Origin: Actinokineospora globicatena
GTDB taxonomy: Bacteria; Actinomycetota; Actinomycetes; Mycobacteriales; Pseudonocardiaceae
Length of the DNA stretch: 64,000 bases
Reading direction: 5' to 3'
Assembly: GCF_024171945.1 (NCBI RefSeq)
Contig: NZ_JAMTCR010000002.1
Coordinates: forward strand, 1,984,001 to 2,048,000
The notes beneath the pieces were generated by a model that saw only the letters and a list, made by a program, of their open reading frames with translations, was not told the DNA's origin and made no database searches. Position 1 is the stretch's first letter, and each line of letters begins with the position of its first letter. The translations under genes were made by a program, and so were the position numbers. Positions 49,497 through 57,034 of the stretch are shown here, piece after piece.

Positions 49497-50851
49497 CCCT
49501 GCTGGGCCAACGCGTGCGCCCTGGTGACCTGCTTGCGCGCCATCACCCGGAACACGACCAGGTGGATCGGGTACACCGCGCGCCAGTACACCCAGCCCAG
49601 CAAACCCTTGGACCGCAACGCGCCGACCTGCCGCAGCGTGGTCCCGCTGATCCGGTAGCCGAGCCAGGCCTCGCCGCAGAACCACTTCTCGGTGCGCAGC
49701 ACGATGTGCTGGTCGCCGAACTCCGCGACCGTCCACCAGTCCACAGTGGCCCCCTTGGTCACCTTGTCCGGCCGGTGCAGGGTCAGCCGCTCGCCGAAGA
49801 GCCTGCCGAGCAGCATCCGCAGCCACCACGCCCACGCCCAGCCGTACCAGCGCAGCGAACCGCCGCAGCGGCGCAGGTCGAGCCGGGCGGCCGGGGTGTC
49901 GGACCGGGGGATCTCGACCTCGGTCGACAGGGTGAACACGCCGTCGAGCACGCCGTTGGTGAACCCGAACGCCTTGGCGGCTATCCGGTCCCGCTGTTCG
50001 TCCATTGTGGACTTGATGGCCTCGGTCATCGGCGTCGGCTCGATGTCGAAGGCCGGGCTGGGGGTGGTGACGACGACGTCGGTGGTGAGGCTGTCGATCA
50101 ACGACCGGCTGACCGCGCGGTCGACCGGCGTCACCAGGTTGACCCAGTGCGCGGACAGACCCGGTGTCAGCAAGGGGACCTGGACGATCCGGCGGCGCGG
50201 CAGACCGCGCACGGACGCGTAGAGCTGCATGAGGTCGTGGTAGGTCAACACATCCGGCCCGCCGACCTCGTGCACGCCTGCGGGGACCTCGGGATCGGCC
50301 GCCCGCACCAGGTGCGCGACCAGGTCGGCCTCGGCGATCGGCTGGACCTTCGTGCACACCCACCGCGGGCAGATCATCACCGGCAGCCGTTCGGTGAGGT
50401 AGCGCAACATCTCGAACGAGATGCTCCCGGACCCGATGATCACCGCGGCGCGCAGTTCGACCACAGGCACACCGGCCTCGGCCAAGACCCGGCCGACCTC
50501 CTGCCTGCTGGCGAGGTGCCGAGACAGCTTCCCGTGCCCGAGTCCACCCAGGTAGATGATCCGCCCGACCCCGGCCGCCTTGGCCGCCGCCGCGAAGGAG
50601 GCCGCGGTGTCCCGGTCGCGTTCGGCGAAATCCCCGCCTGCCGCCATGCCGTGGACGAGGTAGTAGGCCGTCTCCACACCGCGCAGGACCTCGGTCAACG
50701 CCCCGGTGTCGGTGACGTCGACGGCGACCTTGCGCACGTTCTCGCCGTCGGGCAACGCCTCCGCGCGCCGACCCAGGGCCAGCACCGGCCTGCCAAGCGC
50801 GCGGATCAACTTGCGGCCGACGTACCCGCTCGCGCCTGCGACCGCGATCAT
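49490..50851 (-). CDS. NAD(P)-binding SDR/epimerase-like protein with DUF2867 C-terminus
   Basis: A 453-residue two-domain protein. The N-terminus is an atypical SDR (MIAVAGASGYVGRKLIRALG, then VAVDVTDTGALTEVL, IIYLGGLG). From about 300 a DUF2867/SRPBCC-like domain follows (SDTPAARLDLRRCGGSLRWYG...GERLTLHRPDKVTKGATVDWWTV). Such fusions are common in actinobacteria and are annotated as nucleoside-diphosphate-sugar epimerase or NmrA-like proteins. ATG 50851 overlaps the stop of the small gene upstream (ATGA), so both form an operon. Confidence 0.88.
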   Translation of the reverse strand: MIAVAGASGYVGRKLIRALGRPVLALGRRAEALPDGENVRKVAVDVTDTGALTEVLRGVETAYYLVHGMAAGGDFAERDRDTAASFAAAAKAAGVGRIIYLGGLGHGKLSRHLASRQEVGRVLAEAGVPVVELRAAVIIGSGSISFEMLRYLTERLPVMICPRWVCTKVQPIAEADLVAHLVRAADPEVPAGVHEVGGPDVLTYHDLMQLYASVRGLPRRRIVQVPLLTPGLSAHWVNLVTPVDRAVSRSLIDSLTTDVVVTTPSPAFDIEPTPMTEAIKSTMDEQRDRIAAKAFGFTNGVLDGVFTLSTEVEIPRSDTPAARLDLRRCGGSLRWYGWAWAWWLRMLLGRLFGERLTLHRPDKVTKGATVDWWTVAEFGDQHIVLRTEKWFCGEAWLGYRISGTTLRQVGALRSKGLLGWVYWRAVYPIHLVVFRVMARKQVTRAHALAQQGQ

Positions 50852-51177
50852 GCCAACACGGGCAGGTGCCGGGTGAAACCGCGGACCGCGACGACCCTGG
50901 CGTGCGGGTCCACCCCCGACCGCGGCGTCTGGTCCAGCCACGCGGCGAACCGCACGCCCGCCTGGATCTCGTCCGGGTTCGCGTACGGGGTCAGCGCCTC
51001 CACCAGCCGCGCGACGACACGGGCGCGGCCTTGGTCCCGGTTGAGGTCGGGGCGGCCGTGCAGCGAGGCGACGACCTCCACCGTCAGATCACCGACCAAG
51101 CGCTGGTCGGGGACGCAGCAGCCCACGCACCGGTAGACGAACGCGAGCAGCCGGTCGTGTCCAGAACCCCACAGCAC
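50848..51177 (-). CDS. Hypothetical protein, 109 residues, with a CxxCC motif
   Basis: A small protein (LLAFVYRCVGCCVPDQRLVGDLTVEVVASLHG...YANPDEIQAGVRFAAWLDQTP) that I do not recognise. The C-V-G-C-C cluster near residues 17-21 could bind metal or be redox-active. GTG 51177 follows GAGGAG. It is translationally coupled to the epimerase gene. Confidence 0.72.
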   Translation of the reverse strand: MLWGSGHDRLLAFVYRCVGCCVPDQRLVGDLTVEVVASLHGRPDLNRDQGRARVVARLVEALTPYANPDEIQAGVRFAAWLDQTPRSGVDPHARVVAVRGFTRHLPVLA

Positions 51178-51240
51178 GCTGGCAACTCCTCAACTACCAC
51201 GGACAACCGAGGTGACGGTATCCCGGCGCAGGACCAGCCG

Positions 51241-52269
51241 CTATTCGACGACCCCCACCGCGACCAGCGCCGCGCAGCTTCGGGCGACGGTCGCCGCCGC
51301 GCGCTGTTCGTCGTGGGTGAGGTCGGGGGACTCGGTGAGCGCCTGCCAGCGCAGGTGGGCGGGGTAGGCGTCACCGCTGACCGCGAGCCGGGCGGCGGGG
51401 GACGTGCCGTGCGCGCCGAGCAGGTACCTGGCCTCCTCGTCCCGGTGCCCGAAGCTGACCCGACCCGCGTCGAGCGCCGCCAGGAGCCGCAACTCGTGGG
51501 GCTCGTGCGCGCTGGCCAGGACCCGCTCGACGTCGGCGGACAGCGGGTGGCCGCGCAACAACGGGGTGATGGCGAGCAACGCCGCCCGCGCCCGCAACAC
51601 GCCCGCCCGCGCCAGGAAGTGCGTGTCGACCGCGTCCAGCAGGTCCTGGACGCCGCTGTGGTGCACCAACCCGGACGGCACCGCCGCGCCCTGCCGGACC
51701 AGCTCCACCGCCACCCGCACGCCGAACATCCCCAGCTTGTCCGGCAACGCGGCGCCTACCCGCGCCCTTAGCCGGTCGACGGAGAGCAGTGCGTCCGGCT
51801 CGTGCACCAACGCCGCAAGGGCGTTCGCATCGTCCCTGGTCAGCCGCAGCCCACCTACGGCAGGCAGCGCAGCGACCGCAACGACCGCCTGGCACCGCTC
51901 GCCCAGGTCTTCCCGCGCATGCCGTGCCGCAACCCTGCCCGCCGCCGCCACCGCGTCGACCCGGCCCCCACCCAGTTCGTCCGCACGAGCCAGCACCACG
52001 ATCGTGGACACCGCATCCGCCACAACGGCCTCATCCGGCCTCCGCACCAACCACAACCGAACCGCGGCGTCCCCCTCCACCACCTCGAACGGCGCCCCAG
52101 CCAACGCCCGCACCACCGTGCTCCGCCCCACCCCTGGTGCCCCGACGACACCAACCCGCAGCGGCCCTTGCAACCGCGCCAACCACTCGCCTGCCACCTG
52201 CGCGCTGGGTGGTGCTTCGCGGGTGGCTCGTTCGAGCAGGCCCCAGGTGATCGTGGGCAGGTCAGTCAT
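51241..52269 (-). CDS. iniC: IniC-like P-loop protein of the iniBAC locus
   Basis: A 342-residue protein with a Walker A motif GAPGVGRST (43-51) and helical remainder. The other G motifs are weak: no NKxD is seen, and a diffuse VVVLARADELGG may stand in. Placed directly after an IniA-like dynamin GTPase it corresponds to IniC of mycobacteria, but it is shorter (about 490 residues there). It probably forms a heteromeric membrane-remodelling complex with its neighbour. The assignment rests mainly on gene order. Confidence 0.72.
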   Translation of the reverse strand: MTDLPTITWGLLERATREAPPSAQVAGEWLARLQGPLRVGVVGAPGVGRSTVVRALAGAPFEVVEGDAAVRLWLVRRPDEAVVADAVSTIVVLARADELGGGRVDAVAAAGRVAARHAREDLGERCQAVVAVAALPAVGGLRLTRDDANALAALVHEPDALLSVDRLRARVGAALPDKLGMFGVRVAVELVRQGAAVPSGLVHHSGVQDLLDAVDTHFLARAGVLRARAALLAITPLLRGHPLSADVERVLASAHEPHELRLLAALDAGRVSFGHRDEEARYLLGAHGTSPAARLAVSGDAYPAHLRWQALTESPDLTHDEQRAAATVARSCAALVAVGVVE

Positions 52270-52378
52270 GGGCTCTCACTTGGGGGTTTCGATCCACTCG
52301 ATCGTGACATGGCGTCGGGGCTGCTTTGCCGCGGGCGGCCATGTCGAGCGGCCCTCAGGTGGTCGTGCGGTGAGGTGG

Positions 52379-54070
52379 TCACCTGGCGGCTTCGATGCGG
52401 GTGCGGAGGGCCAGGAGGCGTTCCAGGTCGCGGCGGACCTGGGTCAGGCGGGCGGTGTTGCGGGCGGATTCGGCCTCGAGTTCGGTCTTGATGACGCGAG
52501 CGGACTCGGCCGCTGCCTCGCGCAGGGAGTGGGCCACCTCGGTGCAGCGGTCGCGCAGGGCGCGGTGCACGGTGCGGGTCGCGTCCTTGGCTTCCTTGCC
52601 GTAGCGGAGGAAGAAGTCGTCGACGTGGCGCTGGGCGGCGGTCTTGGCGACCGCTTGGCGGCGTTTGAGGCGGGCGCCGCGTTCCTCGAAGACGCTGCGG
52701 GCGCCGAAGGCCGCGCCCGCGCCGAGGGAGATCGGGTTGATCAGCGGCAGCCCGGCCAGGGTGGTCGCCAGGCCGGACATCAGCAGGCCGCTGTAGGACC
52801 CGCGCAGGCCGACGAACACCTTCTGCGCCGGGGAGAACCGCTCGATGTTGGGTTTGCGCAGGTCGTCGTGCCAGCTGCCGCCCAACGCGCGCAGCATCTC
52901 GCCGGGGACGACGTCGTTGCCGGGCAGGGCCTTCCTGGCGACCCGGGTGGCGATCCACTCGAACCGCTCGACCAGCCAGCCGGAGTTGACCTCGGCCACC
53001 GCCGTCAGCGCGTCGTGCATCCAGTCGCTGAACTCGTCCCACACCGTGCCCGGGTCGGCCGCGTCGAAGTAGTCGTCCACCTCGCGCAGGATCCGCCTGG
53101 TGCGTTCGCGCAGGTCGAAGTCCAGGTCCGCCAACAGGTCCCCGACGTCGTCGGCGAGCTGGGTCTGCCAGCGCGCGCTCTCCCGCTGCAGCCGCTCCAC
53201 CCGCCGCCCCGCGGACTGCCACTCGGAGAGCGCACGCGTGTCGGTCGGCGCGAGTCCCGCGTCGAACTCCGCGCGCAGCGGGGTGATCAGCTGCTCCAGC
53301 GCCAACCCGCTCGTCGCCGCGGCGGCCCGGGCCGCGACCCGCGCGGGGTCGGTGAGCACGTCGCGGCGCAGGCAGCCGATCAGGTCGGCGAACCCGGATT
53401 CCTTGTTCAGCTCGGCGTCCTCGGTGCGCACCGCGGCCGCGCGCAGCACCGACGACACCGGGATCAGCGGCGCGACCACCCCGACCTCGGCCAGCCTGCC
53501 CCGGTCGACCTCGGCGACCCGGCGCCACCCGGGCACCAGGTCGATCTTGGTCAGCGCGACCAGGACGGTCGGGCACAGCCTGCTGACGTGGACCAGCAGT
53601 TCCAGCTCCAGCGCGCTCAGCTCACTGGTCGCGTCGGTCACCACCAGCACCGCGTCGGCGTCGGCGAGCACCGCCAGCGCCCGCGCGGTCCGGGGGCAGC
53701 CGGGCGCGCCGAACCCGGGGGAGTCGACCAGCACCAGCCCGGCACCCAGCAGCGCGCGCGGCAGCCCGACGTCGCGACCCGCCGAGCGGTCCGAGGCCTC
53801 CAGCAGCGGCGTCGGTCTCTCCGCGTGCCGGACGACGGTGGGCGCGATCGTGGTCAGGTCCGTGCCGACCGGGCACACGTCGGCGCCGACCAGGGCGTTC
53901 ACCAGCTCGCTCTTGCCCTTGCCCGGGTACCCGGCGACCACCACGCGGCGGCCCGGCTCCAGCAGACCGGCGCGCCGGTCGAGCAGCCGGTCGACCAGGT
54001 CGTGGCGCTCGTGGGTCGCGCAGGCGCGGATGGTGTCGTCCAACAGGTCCAACCAGGGAGGCGCGGTCAT
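52379..54070 (-). CDS. iniA: IniA-like dynamin family GTPase
   Basis: A 563-residue bacterial dynamin. G1 is GYPGKGKS (47-54), G2 threonines lie in GTDLTTIAPTV, G3 is DSPGFG and G4 is TKID. Long helices follow, with a hydrophobic hairpin (GLLMSGLATTLAGLPLINPISLGAGAAFG, about 425-455) that matches the membrane paddle, and a terminal coiled coil. In mycobacteria IniA acts in membrane fission and tolerance to cell-wall drugs. ATG 54070 is used; a longer frame lacks a ribosome site. It lies between the IniB-like and IniC-like genes. Confidence 0.88.
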   Translation of the reverse strand: MTAPPWLDLLDDTIRACATHERHDLVDRLLDRRAGLLEPGRRVVVAGYPGKGKSELVNALVGADVCPVGTDLTTIAPTVVRHAERPTPLLEASDRSAGRDVGLPRALLGAGLVLVDSPGFGAPGCPRTARALAVLADADAVLVVTDATSELSALELELLVHVSRLCPTVLVALTKIDLVPGWRRVAEVDRGRLAEVGVVAPLIPVSSVLRAAAVRTEDAELNKESGFADLIGCLRRDVLTDPARVAARAAAATSGLALEQLITPLRAEFDAGLAPTDTRALSEWQSAGRRVERLQRESARWQTQLADDVGDLLADLDFDLRERTRRILREVDDYFDAADPGTVWDEFSDWMHDALTAVAEVNSGWLVERFEWIATRVARKALPGNDVVPGEMLRALGGSWHDDLRKPNIERFSPAQKVFVGLRGSYSGLLMSGLATTLAGLPLINPISLGAGAAFGARSVFEERGARLKRRQAVAKTAAQRHVDDFFLRYGKEAKDATRTVHRALRDRCTEVAHSLREAAAESARVIKTELEAESARNTARLTQVRRDLERLLALRTRIEAAR

Positions 54071-54159
54071 CACCCTTTTGAGAATGCCTTGTTCCCCCGG
54101 ATAGGTGAAGACGGCGGGGCCTGTCGCTGGGACAGACCCCGCCGCCACCGCGGGTCGGC

Positions 54160-55512
54160 TCAGTGGCCGAGGTCCAGGTCACCGGTGAGGCCGCCGACGT
54201 CGGGCAGGCCGTGGTCGCCGAGCGCGCCGTCGGTCAGGCCGCCCACGGAGTGGGACACCTGGCTGGCCACGTCCGGCAGCGGGTTGGCCACCGGGAGGTC
54301 GGGGACCTCCACCGGGAGCTGCGGCAGGTGCGGCAGGTCGACCGGGAGCTCGGGCAGGTGCGGGAGGTGCGGGAGGTCCGTGGGCAGGTGCGGCAGCCCG
54401 CCGGGCAGCTGCGGCAGGTGGTCGGTCGGCAGCCCGCCGGGCAGCTGGGGGAGCTCCGGCAGCTCGGGCAGCGCGCCGGTGTCGACCGGGAGGTGCTGCG
54501 CGGGCTCCGGTGCGGGGACCGGCTGCGGCAGGGTGGCCCGCAGGTGCTCGCTGATCTCCTCGACGTGGTCGAGCGGCGAAGAACCGGTGAGGAACCCGCC
54601 GAGGTCGACCGGCGAACCGTGCAGCAGCTCACCGCCGGAGCTGACGAAGTCCGCCACGGTGCCCGCGGTGAGGTCGGTGCCGCGCAACGAGTCGGTGTCC
54701 AGCGCGCCGGTCGGGTCGATGCCGTGCAGGTCGGTGCCGGGCAGGTCGAACCGGTCGGTCAGGCCCGTGGTGCTCAGCGAACCGGTGCCCGCCACGCTCA
54801 CCTCGACCTCGGGCAGCGCGACGGCGTCGAGTGCGGCTGTCGGGTCGGAGTAGTCCACAAGGGACAGGTCGACGTCGACATCGGCGTCGAACCCGGCCGC
54901 GCCAACGGCCGCGGCCGCACCGGAGGACGAGGCGGCAGCGGCGGCGGAGCCGAAGTCGGTCCCGGCCGCGGCGGCGACGCGGTCGTCGGCGAACGCGACC
55001 TGGCCGGACCCGGTGACCTGCTCGGACTCCAGGGCGAACGCGCCGACGAGCGAGTCGTCGTCGACGGTCAGGTCGGCGGCGTAGCCGAAGTCGTTGGTGG
55101 CACCTGCGGTGACGGCGTGCAGGCCGCCGTTCTGCTCGAACGCGCTGGCGCTGGAGAACCAGTCGGAGCCGATCTCGAGCTCACCCGCGGCCGCGCTCGG
55201 GTCCAGGTCGCCGGTGGCCGTGGTCGCCGAGGTCAGCACCTCGGACACCTCGCGCAGGTCGGCGGCGGGGGCGTAGTCGGCGACGAAGGGCAGCGCGTCC
55301 TGCAGGTCCTGCACCGAGACGTCGCCGAGGCCCGCGCCAGCCAGGGTGCCGGAGGGGTCGGCGGCGAAGGCGGTGCGGGCGGCGTCGTCGGAGATCAGGC
55401 CGAGCACGAACTCGTGCAGGGTCTGACCGGCGTCCGTGCCGGTGAGCGGCTCGGCGGGCTGGGCGGTGGGCTGGGCGAGCGGGGTGGGCTGGCCGGAGCC
55501 GGAGCTGGACAA
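54160..55512 (-). CDS. iniB: IniB N-terminal domain protein with Leu-Pro repeat tail
   Basis: A 450-residue low-complexity protein. Its N-terminal domain (LHEFVLGLISDDAARTAFAADPSGTLAGAGLGDVSVQDLQDALPFV) matches the IniB N-terminal domain. The middle is Ala/Gly/Asp-rich and the last 120 residues are built of LPxLP units (LPELPELPQLPGGLP and so on). The start is TTG 55512: GAGGAG lies six bases upstream and no ATG or GTG fits. IniB is a drug-induced envelope-associated protein in mycobacteria. It is first of iniB-iniA-iniC. Confidence 0.85.
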   Translation of the reverse strand: MSSSGSGQPTPLAQPTAQPAEPLTGTDAGQTLHEFVLGLISDDAARTAFAADPSGTLAGAGLGDVSVQDLQDALPFVADYAPAADLREVSEVLTSATTATGDLDPSAAAGELEIGSDWFSSASAFEQNGGLHAVTAGATNDFGYAADLTVDDDSLVGAFALESEQVTGSGQVAFADDRVAAAAGTDFGSAAAAASSSGAAAAVGAAGFDADVDVDLSLVDYSDPTAALDAVALPEVEVSVAGTGSLSTTGLTDRFDLPGTDLHGIDPTGALDTDSLRGTDLTAGTVADFVSSGGELLHGSPVDLGGFLTGSSPLDHVEEISEHLRATLPQPVPAPEPAQHLPVDTGALPELPELPQLPGGLPTDHLPQLPGGLPHLPTDLPHLPHLPELPVDLPHLPQLPVEVPDLPVANPLPDVASQVSHSVGGLTDGALGDHGLPDVGGLTGDLDLGH

Positions 55513-55626
55513 CTGCTTCTCCTCGGGGGATGGCGACGGGCGGGGACTCGGCCAGGGGACCGGGGCATCGACCCTGGCTGATGATCGACAACGGTAGGCC
55601 GGATGGCGGATGCCGCCATCGGGGAT

Positions 55627-55692
55627 CACTCCCTGTCTCAATCCCCCACCGAACGGTCGGTGACTATTCACCTATTAGGGGGTTAGGGAGTG
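55627..55692. promoter_or_regulatory. Divergent control region between iniB and the Hsp70-like gene
   Basis: CACTCCCT (55627-55634) and AGGGAGTG (55685-55692) are perfect 8-bp inverted arms. CCCCC and GGGGG flank them internally, and ACCGA-ACGG-TCGGT (55648-55661) sits at the centre. The region separates iniBAC from the Hsp70-like/IniR-like pair and is the natural place for IniR to bind. Confidence 0.5.
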
Positions 55693-55753
55693 TTGTGCGT
55701 ACCACTCGGGGTTGCTGACGGGGGTTGGTCGCCTGGTACGAACTGGGGCACCA

Positions 55754-57034
55754 GTGACCGAGGAGGACCGCACCGCCATGCCCGGTTCCCCGTCCTACCT
55801 GCTCGGCGTCGACATCGGCCGCACCCGGTGCGCCGCCGCCGTGCGCCGCCGCGCCGGAACCGGGTTCGGGCCGGTCGAGGTGGTCGCGCTCGACGGGTCC
55901 GCGCGCTGGCTGCCGTCGGCGATCTTCCTTGGCGCACAAGGGGAAGTGCTGGTCGGCGCGGCCGCGGAACGAGCGGGGGCCGAGCAGCCGGAGCGGATCG
56001 CGCGCGCCGTGCTCGACCGGGTCGGCGACGACGTCCCGGTGCTGGTCGCAGGCGAGCTCTACCCGGCGGAGAACCTGGTCGCGGCCATCGCCGGGTGGGT
56101 CGTCGACGTGGTCGCCGAGGCCGAGGGCGGGCCGCCGAGCAGGCTCGCTGTCACCCACCCACCCGAGTGGGGGTCATACCGACAGGCGCTGCTGTACGAC
56201 GCGCTCACCGAGGCCGGGCTGCCCGGGGTCACCCTGCTGCCCACCGTCACCGCGGCCGCCGAGGCGCACCACGCCGAGACCCCGGTCCCGGCCGGATCGC
56301 CGCTGGTGGTGTCGCTGCTCGGCGGGCACCGCGCGGATCACGCGCTACTCGTGCGTAACCCGGTGGCCTTCGACGTCGTTGCCCATGGTGTGACCCCTCG
56401 CGCGGGCGCCGCGGTCGACGACGCCCTGTACCGCCACGTCGTGCTCTCGGCGACCCCACCGGCCGCGATCACGGGCAGCACCGACCTCGAGACGACCGCC
56501 GTGCTCGCCCCGCAGCCCGACCCGGCGCTGCTGGTGGCGTTCCGCGCCGCCTGCGCCACCGCCAAGGAGCGGCTCTCCGCCGCCACCGAGGTCCGCGTCC
56601 CCGTGCCGCACCTGCGCACCGACGTCACCGTCACCCGCGCCGCGTTCGCCGAGTTGGCCGCCCCGGTGCTGCTGCCCGCCCTGGCCGCGACCCGCGCGAT
56701 GCTCGGCAAGGCCCCGACCGCCGTCGTCGCGGGCGGCACGGCCAAGATCCCGCTGGTCGCCGCCCTCGCCCCCGGACCGGTGCTCGACGACCCGGCCACC
56801 GCCGCCGCCAGGGGCGCGGCGCTCGCGCTGGCCCCGCACGCGCCTGAACTGCCCTCCGCTGTGCGGAAACCGGTGCCTGACCCGGAAAGCGAACCGGCGC
56901 TGTTCCCGGTGCTGGACTCCACTGTGGACGGGATCGACGTGTCCGAGGAACCGCCGCCGCGACCACCGGTCGAGGTCGTCCCGCTGGAACCGCCCGCGCG
57001 CGGCTTCCGGTTCGGCCGCCGGGGTGCCCGGTGA
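55754..57034 (+). CDS. Hsp70-like actin-fold ATPase
   Basis: A 426-residue protein with the DnaK-type nucleotide-binding fold: phosphate-1 motif GVDIGRTRCAAAV, then PSRLAVTHPPEWGSYRQ, VTLLPTVTAAAEAHHAE and the adenosine motif TAVVAGGTAKIPLV. There is no DnaK peptide-binding domain; the C-terminal 60 residues are acidic and proline-rich. Its stop overlaps the start of the LuxR gene (GTGA). It may modulate that regulator or the Ini proteins. GTG 55754 or ATG 55778 may be the start. Confidence 0.85.
   Translation: MTEEDRTAMPGSPSYLLGVDIGRTRCAAAVRRRAGTGFGPVEVVALDGSARWLPSAIFLGAQGEVLVGAAAERAGAEQPERIARAVLDRVGDDVPVLVAGELYPAENLVAAIAGWVVDVVAEAEGGPPSRLAVTHPPEWGSYRQALLYDALTEAGLPGVTLLPTVTAAAEAHHAETPVPAGSPLVVSLLGGHRADHALLVRNPVAFDVVAHGVTPRAGAAVDDALYRHVVLSATPPAAITGSTDLETTAVLAPQPDPALLVAFRAACATAKERLSAATEVRVPVPHLRTDVTVTRAAFAELAAPVLLPALAATRAMLGKAPTAVVAGGTAKIPLVAALAPGPVLDDPATAAARGAALALAPHAPELPSAVRKPVPDPESEPALFPVLDSTVDGIDVSEEPPPRPPVEVVPLEPPARGFRFGRRGAR

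Noticed and set aside
51404..54853. A 1149-codon plus-strand frame
   Set aside because: It is antisense to iniC, iniA and iniB; composition-driven only.
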